Below are positions 57,801 through 64,000 of a stretch of 64,000 bases of DNA, one piece after another. How positions within the stretch are numbered: the stretch's first letter is position 1; the number at the start of each line of letters is the position of its first letter. The position numbers and the translations under genes are program-made. The notes beneath the pieces were generated by a model. That model made no database searches. It was not told the DNA's origin and saw only the letters and a list, made by a program, of their open reading frames with translations. Source of the DNA: an uncultured Roseibium sp. (GTDB lineage Bacteria > Pseudomonadota > Alphaproteobacteria > Rhizobiales > Stappiaceae); contig NZ_CANMFD010000005.1 of NCBI RefSeq assembly GCF_947496995.1, positions 186,001 through 250,000 of the forward strand. Direction: 5' to 3'.

Positions 57801-60800
57801 GGTGGCTTCTTCGGCGGTGGCAACGATGGTTCCGGCAAGAAGAAAACGTCGGAAAATGAAGCTCCGCCCGGGTCACTCGTGCTGACAGGCACCCAGCGGG
57901 AAATGCAGCTTCTGGCATTGAAGCACCGTGACGGCGAGCGGGCGGAAACCCTGGTTCTCGAGATCGCGGGACGGATCGATGCGGACCGGCTCAGCGACGC
58001 TCTTCACGCCGTGGTTTCGCGTCACGATATCCTGCGTACAAGCTGCGTTCGCGATGGCTTTCTGGTTGCTGGCGGGGACCTGCCCGGCGTCAATGCGTCG
58101 GTTCTCTCGCAGCTTCCGGCCGATCAGCGCGATAGGGATGGCTCGCGATGGGTGGCGGATCTGGCTGCGAGCCGGATGCACGCCTCGCGGGGCCCCCTGC
58201 TGGCCTGCGACCTGCTGGATCTTGAAAACGGAAACACGCTTGTTGCACTGCGCGCGCATCCACTTATCTGCGATGGGTGGTCCATGGGCGTGGTCATTTC
58301 GGAACTGGCAGCGTTCTATGAAGGCAAGGCGGGTGCGTCGTTGCTGCCGGCAACATCCTTTGCCGACTTCGTTCGCTGGTCCGAAAAGCCCGACCCGGCT
58401 GCAGTGGCGGCTGCGCGTGCCTATTGGGAAGAGCAGCTGGACGCCGGGAGTGAGTCGGTTCTGCTGCCGACCGACCGTCTTGCGCTACGGGGAGGTTCGC
58501 GGACGGGACGACGTCTGCGGCATGTGATCGACACCAAGGCAGTTGAAGCTATGGAGGCCTTCGGCGAAGCGCGAAATGTTTCGCTTTTCGCCGTGTTGCT
58601 CACAGCCTATGCAACACTTGTTGCAAGGCTTTCAGGCGCCACGCGTCCGGCGATCGGAATTCCCGTGCCGGGTCAGGCCGCCATGGACGCGCAAGGACTG
58701 GTCGGCCAGTGCGCAATGACCGTGCCGCTGATGCTCGAAGTTGACGGCGGCGAACCGGGCGAAGCACTTCTGGAGCGGGTCAAATGCGAGATCATGGGGC
58801 TGCTCGACCACCAGAGCGTCCGCCCGCAGGATGCTCTTCCGGACGCGGCAATGCCTGCTCTCACCGTCGGCTTCAATCTGGATCGCGACCCCGGACTGGA
58901 CGAATTCGGTGGACATCCGGTGCGCGTCCGTCCCGTTCCTGTCGGTGATCCGAAATATGCGCTCTCGCTGAATGCGATTGTCCAAGACGGGGAGATTCTG
59001 CTGGACTTCGATTTCGACTTGGGCAGCTACGACCCGGCCACGATTTCGGCCTGGGCGGCGGAATACACTTCCATCCTGAGCGATCTCTGCAGGAAACCGG
59101 CGCAGGCAATCGGGAACCTCGGACGGCGGCAACCGGAGGACGTTGAACGGATCGAGGATCTGGCTGAAGCCGTGACGAAGGCTTTGGACGCTGACCCGGA
59201 ACGTCTCCTGGCGATAGATGCGCGCGGACAGGAAGTTGCCGCTGCACACCTGGCCGGTGCTTCCGACCTCTCCGAAGCCGTAACGGCGCTGGCAGAACGC
59301 CTGGAATTGCCTGTTCCCGAAATCCTTCCGCTTTCTGCGCGCAGCATTGCCGCGTGGCGGAGCGCCTGCGGTCTGGAAGACGGTGCGGTGGTAACCCTGC
59401 CTGCCGGAAGCCTGTCGCCGGAGGCGCTTGCCGCGGCACTTCTGGGATCGCTGCGGCTGCGCATCGGCGAGGCTCCCGAGCCGGGTCAGGCGATTGTGCT
59501 TCCGCAGCCGATGGTGCGGAACTGGGCCGCCGGACGAGGGACGCGCAATCCGGTTCGCCTGATCGTTGATTGCTCCGGTTCGCCCCTTGACAATTATGCG
59601 CAGTCGATCGCTGCGACACTGGCGGAAGGCAGCAGCGTGCGGCTGGTCCTTCGGCCTCAGTCTTGCGGATTGGCTTTGGGCAGTCGTTGCCTTTCCGGCC
59701 CTGTCGAGGGCAGGCTTGCAAGGTTCGAGCCTCTGACGGGCCTCGACGTTTCGATTGTAGATACGGCCGGGCAGAAAACACCCGCAGGCTGCCCTGGAGA
59801 ATTGCAGGTTGATGGCAAGGCGACCGGTCTGACGGCGGTACTGGCCGCAGACGACGGGCTCACCGTGGTTCAGCACCCAGTGGAGAGTGCGGTTGCACGT
59901 GCCTTGCTGCTGTCGAACCCGGAAGTGGCCCATGTCGAGGGGTCGCTCGATGACCTGATCATCACGCCCAGGAACGGTTCCCACGTCAAGCCGGCAGATC
60001 TGGCGGCCGATCTGGGGCGCGTGCTGCACGGTCCGGCGATGCCCCGCCGCATAAGTCTGCATGCGGAAGGCCAGTCGGAAGAATACTGGAACGTCCGGAC
60101 GTCGGATCGGTCACTGCTTCGAGGTGAGCATCTCGATACCGTTCTGGAAGTGTTTCGCAGTTTTCTCGGTGAACCGAACGTATCGGCGCAGGACAGTTTC
60201 TTCGACCTGGGTGGCACGAGCCTGACAGCCTTGCGCATTGCGGCTGAAGTTGAGCGGCGGACAGGACGGCACCTGGAAGCGGCAGCTTTTTTCCGCGAAC
60301 CGACGCCGGAGGGTATCGCCGCGCATCTGGCGCAGGACGAGAGGGCGGCGTCGGCCCCCATCCCGTCCACGGGGCTCACGCGTGCGCCTGCATCTCCCGC
60401 GCAACGTCGCATCTGGACGCTTTCGCAACTCGAAGGTCAGGAAGCGTTCTACGTTCTGTCGGGAGCCTTCGTCTTTGACGGGTTGCTGGATACGAAGGCG
60501 CTGCGGACCGCTCTCGACGGTCTCCTGCAGCGCCACAGCATCCTGCGGACCGGTTATGAACTGAGCGATGGTGTGCTGTGGCAGATTGTTCGCCAGAGTG
60601 TGCCTTGCGACCTTGCCGAAGAGACGGTGAAGGGTACGGGTACACCGGAGGACCTGCTGGCCGGGCCTGTCCGCCAGCTTGGTTCTGCTTCCTACGATCT
60701 GCAGGCCGGTCGGGTGTTCCGGGCGTCACTTGTGCGCCTTGAAACCGGAGAGTGCACCCGTCACGCCATGGTTTACGCGATGCATCACATCGCCTTCGAC

Positions 60801-63800
60801 GGTTGGTCCGAAGAGGCGTTGATGGCGGATCTGACCGAGCTCTACGATGCCGCCCTTGAGGCGCGCGCCGCAGAATTGCCCGACCTGACAATACAGCATA
60901 TCGATGCCTGTCTCTGGCAGGATGGAAGGCTGCACGAGACGGAAGGCCGTGAGGCCCTGGAGTGCTGGGCGGCACGCCTTGAGGACATGCCGCCACAGTC
61001 CGAGCTGCCAAAGGATCGTGCGCGGGGGAGGATACAGAGTTTCACCGCGGCGCGGCACGACATCCGGTTGTCTCGCGCAACAACATCCGCCCTGCAGGAC
61101 CTTGCACGCCAGACCGGCACCACGCCCTATCTGGCGACAATCGCCGGGCTCAAGGCACTGGTGCACCGTTATACCGGGGCGACCGATATAACTTTCGGGT
61201 CCGCCATCACCCGGCGCGGGCATCCCGATCTTCTCGGTCAGATCGGCAATTTCGTGAATTCGCTGGCGTTGCGGGACCGCGTCAGCGGAACGGACAGTTT
61301 CACCACTCTTCTTGGGCGGGTGGCCGAGACAGCCACCGAGGCCTTTGCCGACGGCGATACGCCGTTCGATGCGATCCTGTCACGTCTCGGCAGGCCCCGG
61401 GACGTGGCGCGGGCCGCTCTTTTCGACATTCTGGTCAGCGCTGCAGACATCGCGCGTTCGCAGTTGACGCTGGGCGGCGTGACGGGGAAAGCCGTTGCCG
61501 ATCTGACGCCGCCTGCATCGGGTTTCGATCTTTATTTCGAAATCGCTGCGGACGAGAGCGAAGCCCTTCTGCGTGTCACCTATAATTCCGATCTGTTCGA
61601 CGCGGAGCGGATCGTGCGGATGGGCCGGCATCTGGAGACACTGCTGACGGCCTGCACAGCGCAACCTGCCATGCCGCTTGCGCTGCTGCCCATCGCAAGT
61701 GCCGCCGAGATGGAAGAGATCAGGGCAGATGCAGGTTCATCGAAGCCGGCGCGATTTGTGCTGGATGACCGGCTCGGCCTCTGCCCGCCGGGTATCGAAG
61801 GCGTTGTCTTCGAGAGCTGTCCAGTTGATACGCCGGACGCGATCCCCGGCGGGGAAATGCAGGAGGGTTGGCTCCGCGACACGGGATTGAGGGCGCAGTT
61901 CAAACCGGGCGAAGGTCTGGTTTTTGCGGTGGAGCAGGCTGCGGCCGAAGAAACTGCCTCCCGGCCAGTGCCCGGTGGCGATCTCACTGATCGGCTGCTG
62001 GAGATATGGCGCGCATTTCTGCCTGCAGGTGTCATGCCCGGCCCTGCGGACAGTTTTTTCGCCCTTGGTGGCAACTCCCTGGGGGCGGTTCAGATTGTCG
62101 CCCAGTTGAGAGACACATTCGGCGTGGATCTTGGCGTGCGGGACCTGTTCGAACGCCCGAGTGTTGCGGAGATGCAAGGCTTGCTCGGTGCTGCAGACGA
62201 GACACAGGTGGCCCAATCTTCGCCGGCGATCCGCACTGGCCCTGCACAGCTTTCCCCGGCCCAGGAACGGATGTGGCTTCTGGACAGAGTGGCGGCGGAC
62301 CGCTCGGCCTATTGTATCTGCGGGGCTTTCTGGGTCGATCGGCCTTTGGATGAGGCCCGGTTGCGTGCGGCGCTTGGCGCTGTGGCGCAAAGGCATGAGG
62401 CGCTCCGCTGCGCCTTCGAGGATACGGGGTCGGACACTCCTCGATTGAACATTGCCGAACGGATCGAGCCGGTGCTGACGAGCCGGGCCGCGTCGAGCGA
62501 AGCCGAGGCGCTTGCGCACGCTTCGGATCTGGCCGCACAGGGTTTCGACCTGGCGAAAGCGCCGCTCTGGCGCGTGCACATCGAAAAGACCGGCGAACGC
62601 AGCCTGCTGGTCATCTGCCTGCATCATGCCATTGCCGACGGCTGGTCCGTCGCGGTGCTGATGCGGGATCTGTCCCGAGCCTATGAAGGCGGGGCACTGG
62701 CTGCTCCCACCGGTACCTACAGCGAGCATGCGTCCCAGAGGCGCCATTTGCTCGAAAGTCCGGCCGGATTGGAAAGCCGCTCCTATTGGGAAGACATGCT
62801 GGCGGATGCTCCGCGTCAGATCGAACTCTTAGCGGACCGCCCCAGACCGGCGGTCAAGAGCTATCGGGGCGGCACGGTCCACAGCAGGCTGGAGCCGGAC
62901 GTGTCAACTGCGTTGCGTGCGCTGGCAGAGCGGCATCGTGGCACGCTCTACCATGTTCTGATGGCCCTCAGCGCGGCCCTTCTGCACCGGTACTCCGGGC
63001 AAAGTGACCTGGTCATCGGCAGCGTTGCGGCGGGACGGCGCAGCAAGGAGGAATTCGATCAGGTCGGCTGCTTCATCGAGAATTTCGTCCTGCGCCTGCA
63101 ACTCGACCCGGAAACGACTTTCGCGGCGTTGCTCGATCAGACAAGGGAAAGGCTGAGCGAAGCGCAGGAGCACAGCCATTATCCGGTAGAACAGCTGGGC
63201 CAGGCGCGTGGCGGGACAGGCCGGGGCGGCCGGCTGGGGCTCTATAACGTCATCGTCACGGTGGAGGAATTCGCCGGAGAGAGCCTGTCCTTCGACAACC
63301 GGCCGGCGACGGCGGCGGAGCTGCCGAGTGCCGTTTCCCGTGCCGATCTGATTTTCTACCTTCGTCCCTCCTCCGGGGGCATCGATCTTGAACTCGAATT
63401 TGACGCCGACCTGTTCGATCCTGGAACTGTGCAGAGAATGGCGGATCATCTCGGTGAGCTTGCGGCGGCGGCCGTGTCGACACCGGAAAGCCTTCTGCCT
63501 GCGCTGCAATTCATTGGTGAGGAGGAACGGGACACGGTGGTCCGCCGCTTCAACCAGACCGATACCGCTTATCCGCGAGAGGCCAGTGTCGTCGACCTGT
63601 TCCGGCAGGTTGCCGGCAAAACGCCGGAAGCAACCGCGCTGCGGCACGACGCGAAAGGTGTCAGCTATGGCGAGCTCGACAGGTGGTCCGACCGAATTGC
63701 GGCGGGCCTTGTCGCAGGCCATGGCGTCATGCCGGGGGATCTGGTCGGTCTGATCGCGCACCGCAGGCCGGCGCTGATTGCGGCGATGCTCGGGGTTCTG

Positions 63801-64000
63801 AAAGCCGGGGCCACCTATGTGCCGATCGATCCGGACTATCCGGGGGACCGGATCGCCACCCTGCTTGATATTGCCAGGCCCAAACTGACGCTGAGCGACA
63901 CGGATGTCGGGCAGGCGAAATTCGCGGTGACGCTGAAGTCGGTGGAGGCAGATCCGGAAGGCGTTGTGCTGCCGGAACTCGGCGCCGAGATGCCCGCCTA
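51894..64000 (+). CDS. PKS-NRPS hybrid: KS-AT-cMT-ACP-AMT-C-(A)-PCP-C-(A)-PCP-C-A, cut by window end
   Basis: More than 4035 residues, open to the edge. A short N-terminal coiled docking helix is followed by KS 39-465 (Cys206, DAACASS); AT about 566-870 (Ser661 in GHSFGH, RAFHS suggesting malonyl); C-methyltransferase about 916-1310 ([17 protein letters not shown] at 1125); ACP with Ser1374 (GMDSL); a Pro/Ala linker; aminotransferase about 1530-1965 (FDELITGFR, Lys1801 in YGKVLGGG); C1 about 1990-2400 with HPLICDG in place of HHxxxDG; eroded A; PCP Ser2776; C2 (HHIAFDG, His2964-2965); A remnant; PCP Ser3395; C3 (HHAIADG, His3577-3578); and the start of an intact-looking A ([22 protein letters not shown]). 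KS through C1 follows the McyE order and should make a 2-methyl-3-amino acyl unit. The ATG overlaps the upstream stop (ATGA). Confidence 0.95.
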   Translation, partial: MSSGVISSDHDRELEEQALDVITLLEERLEKALSGQSEPIAIIGMGCRFPGGANNPDALWEVLNRGSDTSGDVPADRWEQGEEGDSILASARGHFLDARPDGFDAGLFGLAPAELTAMDPQQRLLLEVAWEAFEDAGLPIDAVAGSQTAVFIGLEKSDYTRASLFSDDLSRITPHTGTGVAHSCAAGRLAYTFDLRGPAGVVDAACASSLLALDQACQKLWRGSADLALAGGVSLMFGPEVFAALSKLGALAPDGRCKTFDASGNGYGRGEGCGVVVLKRLSDAQRDGDRIQALVHGVAVGHGGRSNGLTAPNVRSQVQVIRAALVGAGKQPAEVDYVEAHGTGTPMGDPIEIAALAEVFSPDRPDGRPLLVGSAKSNIGHLEAAAGMAGILKLVLAHQHGAIPPNCNFDTPNPFIDWEAAPIEVVSRLRPWNGPVAQDGAPVSRLAGISAFGFSGTVAHALIGSPPEAAPVLKSTCRRPTQILTLSARSSEALEAQARQMAHLLDAPDIDFQTVCANANTTRKHHEFRAAVIGDSPREMTDILKRPLEPVAGRVLMGSANPNNAVRTAFVFSGQGGLQGGVGTDLYGTVPAFTETIDCCALTLDPVLGQSLPGLLFDAKTPGSAFDDPRIAQPALFALQAALVAMWRDWGVTPSAVFGHSFGHFAAAHAAGVLSLDDALDLVIARGELAHSDGGDGRMAACFASAEQILETARSQGIDVTIAAFNAPENTTVSATPDAMEKLIHALAALGITVKPLPIHRAFHSRLMQSAAEKFCARVAKIELHAAKIPLILDLTGDQASAEEITDPAVWARQLLEPVQCMKALETLRGRKYTAALEIGASSVLSGLGQENAGDEDAMAWLPSLRRSTTGWQQVLATLGELHVRGVKVDWRGFHSDDGASRIKLPTYPFQRKTYAMPLTLPEQMRTGGSSDPRWSGVKNWLTAEGPLAQSITTGLEATARIGRRRLVSFAQRIGLFDLVRSQTSAQVLLATLKISPSHERLMRWYLDILVDDDWLERKGDAFQAADRAAQMDFAEWAAGTETEESHLRESHPDLRAAFDLLAGCFEALPDILRGMRDPMEVLMPGGSTALLDGLYGDGQLSRAFNTVMAQAVPAALTGLEAPRVLEIGGGTGGVTRGILDSLASDPRRVHYTFTDVSDGFVMPARARLTGNRPSMAFATFDVTEPPSEQGFEPGSQDVLVASNVLHATRNIVETLRNAAQLLRPGGRLIVNEVTRLHDVVGMIFGLTPGWWHYEDESARIAHSPVLSVPGWKSALAEAGFMIEEVFTLAGDDKKTPVQAAIVARLTGESAIKAIPVAPAVQTEDRGPVTASRAEPSARADYLQDVSGLIRTISGIEVADHDLDSNLFALGMDSLLLMQLRNAVQKRFGVELKMSRFHEELSSVRRIAEYLAEVVPPAPVAASSPQPQPQPTVSQAHPGAEMLLPAVPLPTAAAGTSLEAIVQQQLKLMSDQIALLSGQRVDAGPRPVAVVPPVSAINPAREASRQAPMPAAGAPLAAAGSDLTDRQRAFVRDLIARYTERTAASKAYAGKARPKLADWIATIGYNPDLKELIYPIVSAGSEGSRIRDIDGNSYVDLSCGFGVDLLGHQPAFVTEAIRKQLSEGMELATQSDLAEETASLLCDLTGCERVAFSNTGTEAVMTAYRLARAVTGKSRIAIFRGSFHGSYDGAMAFGSPLGTMSASLGILQNQIEDVIVLDYGSEAALETIAAEADHLAGVLVEPVQSRNPELQPRDFLHALRKLTAERDITLIFDELITGFRCHPGGAQAYFGVKADIVTYGKVLGGGLPISAIAGKARFIDPMDGGAWTYGDDSGPTTTQIFFGGTFCRHPLALASARATLDHLKQQGPGLQRDLSARARDMCGRLNDMFARLGIPFRIAFFASQFQLRQVTAQGEVYQTLELSLFFFSLVLQGVYTWERRTCFLSTAHSDADIAAIEKAMETAARDLLNGGFFGGGNDGSGKKKTSENEAPPGSLVLTGTQREMQLLALKHRDGERAETLVLEIAGRIDADRLSDALHAVVSRHDILRTSCVRDGFLVAGGDLPGVNASVLSQLPADQRDRDGSRWVADLAASRMHASRGPLLACDLLDLENGNTLVALRAHPLICDGWSMGVVISELAAFYEGKAGASLLPATSFADFVRWSEKPDPAAVAAARAYWEEQLDAGSESVLLPTDRLALRGGSRTGRRLRHVIDTKAVEAMEAFGEARNVSLFAVLLTAYATLVARLSGATRPAIGIPVPGQAAMDAQGLVGQCAMTVPLMLEVDGGEPGEALLERVKCEIMGLLDHQSVRPQDALPDAAMPALTVGFNLDRDPGLDEFGGHPVRVRPVPVGDPKYALSLNAIVQDGEILLDFDFDLGSYDPATISAWAAEYTSILSDLCRKPAQAIGNLGRRQPEDVERIEDLAEAVTKALDADPERLLAIDARGQEVAAAHLAGASDLSEAVTALAERLELPVPEILPLSARSIAAWRSACGLEDGAVVTLPAGSLSPEALAAALLGSLRLRIGEAPEPGQAIVLPQPMVRNWAAGRGTRNPVRLIVDCSGSPLDNYAQSIAATLAEGSSVRLVLRPQSCGLALGSRCLSGPVEGRLARFEPLTGLDVSIVDTAGQKTPAGCPGELQVDGKATGLTAVLAADDGLTVVQHPVESAVARALLLSNPEVAHVEGSLDDLIITPRNGSHVKPADLAADLGRVLHGPAMPRRISLHAEGQSEEYWNVRTSDRSLLRGEHLDTVLEVFRSFLGEPNVSAQDSFFDLGGTSLTALRIAAEVERRTGRHLEAAAFFREPTPEGIAAHLAQDERAASAPIPSTGLTRAPASPAQRRIWTLSQLEGQEAFYVLSGAFVFDGLLDTKALRTALDGLLQRHSILRTGYELSDGVLWQIVRQSVPCDLAEETVKGTGTPEDLLAGPVRQLGSASYDLQAGRVFRASLVRLETGECTRHAMVYAMHHIAFDGWSEEALMADLTELYDAALEARAAELPDLTIQHIDACLWQDGRLHETEGREALECWAARLEDMPPQSELPKDRARGRIQSFTAARHDIRLSRATTSALQDLARQTGTTPYLATIAGLKALVHRYTGATDITFGSAITRRGHPDLLGQIGNFVNSLALRDRVSGTDSFTTLLGRVAETATEAFADGDTPFDAILSRLGRPRDVARAALFDILVSAADIARSQLTLGGVTGKAVADLTPPASGFDLYFEIAADESEALLRVTYNSDLFDAERIVRMGRHLETLLTACTAQPAMPLALLPIASAAEMEEIRADAGSSKPARFVLDDRLGLCPPGIEGVVFESCPVDTPDAIPGGEMQEGWLRDTGLRAQFKPGEGLVFAVEQAAAEETASRPVPGGDLTDRLLEIWRAFLPAGVMPGPADSFFALGGNSLGAVQIVAQLRDTFGVDLGVRDLFERPSVAEMQGLLGAADETQVAQSSPAIRTGPAQLSPAQERMWLLDRVAADRSAYCICGAFWVDRPLDEARLRAALGAVAQRHEALRCAFEDTGSDTPRLNIAERIEPVLTSRAASSEAEALAHASDLAAQGFDLAKAPLWRVHIEKTGERSLLVICLHHAIADGWSVAVLMRDLSRAYEGGALAAPTGTYSEHASQRRHLLESPAGLESRSYWEDMLADAPRQIELLADRPRPAVKSYRGGTVHSRLEPDVSTALRALAERHRGTLYHVLMALSAALLHRYSGQSDLVIGSVAAGRRSKEEFDQVGCFIENFVLRLQLDPETTFAALLDQTRERLSEAQEHSHYPVEQLGQARGGTGRGGRLGLYNVIVTVEEFAGESLSFDNRPATAAELPSAVSRADLIFYLRPSSGGIDLELEFDADLFDPGTVQRMADHLGELAAAAVSTPESLLPALQFIGEEERDTVVRRFNQTDTAYPREASVVDLFRQVAGKTPEATALRHDAKGVSYGELDRWSDRIAAGLVAGHGVMPGDLVGLIAHRRPALIAAMLGVLKAGATYVPIDPDYPGDRIATLLDIARPKLTLSDTDVGQAKFAVTLKSVEADPEGVVLPELGAEMPA
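59100..60105 (+). other. Eroded adenylation domain between C1 and PCP1
   Basis: About 335 residues instead of about 500. Traces remain: an N-terminal stretch with [15 protein letters not shown], an A6-like [13 protein letters not shown], and an A8-A10-like [20 protein letters not shown] with a C-terminal lobe. The ATP-binding loop (TSGSTGxPKG), the YRTGD motif and the catalytic NGK-type Lys motif are all missing. The frame is open throughout, with a normal C domain before and PCP after, so this is not a simple frameshift. Residue selection by it seems impossible. Confidence 0.75.
61720..61980 (+). other. Remnant of an adenylation domain between C2 and PCP2
   Basis: Only about 88 residues lie between C2 and PCP2. 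They keep an A6-like [12 protein letters not shown] and an A7/A8-like segment [20 protein letters not shown] (compare GWxRTGDLxxxxPDGxLxF), with RTGD altered to RDTG. Everything N-terminal (substrate pocket, ATP loop) and the C-terminal lobe are gone. A deletion-derived remnant, not a linker by chance, is the best reading. Confidence 0.7.

Noticed and set aside
59100..60105. Eroded A domain explained by a frameshift
   Set aside because: A-like traces appear in order in the same frame, and the following PCP and C domain are read in that frame; a frameshift would need a compensating partner and would not restore the missing motifs.

Overview
The window reads as a chromosomal segment of an alphaproteobacterium, most likely a marine Hyphomicrobiales/Stappiaceae-type organism (Roseibium/Labrenzia/Stappia-like). 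This is inferred from gene families and gene order, not from any database search: high GC by eye, ccmA-ccmB near acnA, a TAXI-type TRAP transporter, 3-hydroxybutyrate metabolism, a MipA/OmpV porin-like protein, and alphaproteobacterial palindromic repeats.

Layout. 1-11.2 kb (minus strand): the end of a cytochrome c maturation operon (ccmA, ccmB cut by the window edge); an SRP-RNA-like hairpin; an uncharacterised membrane operon (DUF4129, DUF4350, MoxR ATPase, DUF58, SpoIIM-like, RDD, and possibly one more membrane protein); and acnB. 11.2-17.2 kb (plus strand): acnA, divergent from acnB; a repeat-rich spacer; a secreted protein; and a DUF2235 alpha/beta hydrolase. 17.2-21.5 kb (minus strand): a membrane protein, then ispG-pdxY-DUF429. 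21.8-26.0 kb (plus strand): a membrane protein, bdhA, a patatin-like lipase and a periplasmic pentapeptide-repeat protein. 26.4-30.7 kb: mostly minus-strand housekeeping genes (MipA, Trm112-like, LON-substrate-binding, CnoX/YbbN-type thioredoxin, ProX-like deacylase), with yggT on plus. 31-38 kb (plus strand): tRNA-Gly(GCC), then a catabolic unit of RpiR regulator, class III aminotransferase, TAXI receptor, fused TRAP permease and universal stress protein. 38-43.2 kb (minus strand): an HAE1-type RND efflux pump and a DUF697 protein.

The main accessory system is a hybrid PKS-NRPS cluster from 43.4 kb to beyond the right edge. A type II thioesterase and an Sfp-type phosphopantetheinyl transferase diverge from two overlapping megasynthase genes. 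The first is FAAL-ACP-KS-AT-KR-ACP. The second is KS-AT-cMT-ACP-aminotransferase-C-(eroded A)-PCP-C-(remnant A)-PCP-C-A and is cut by the window end. The logic is that of a lipopeptide starting from a free fatty acid. The chain is extended twice, gaining a hydroxyl in round one and an alpha-methyl plus beta-amino group in round two (the microcystin McyE order). It then enters a peptide assembly line in which two successive modules have lost a recognisable functional adenylation domain.
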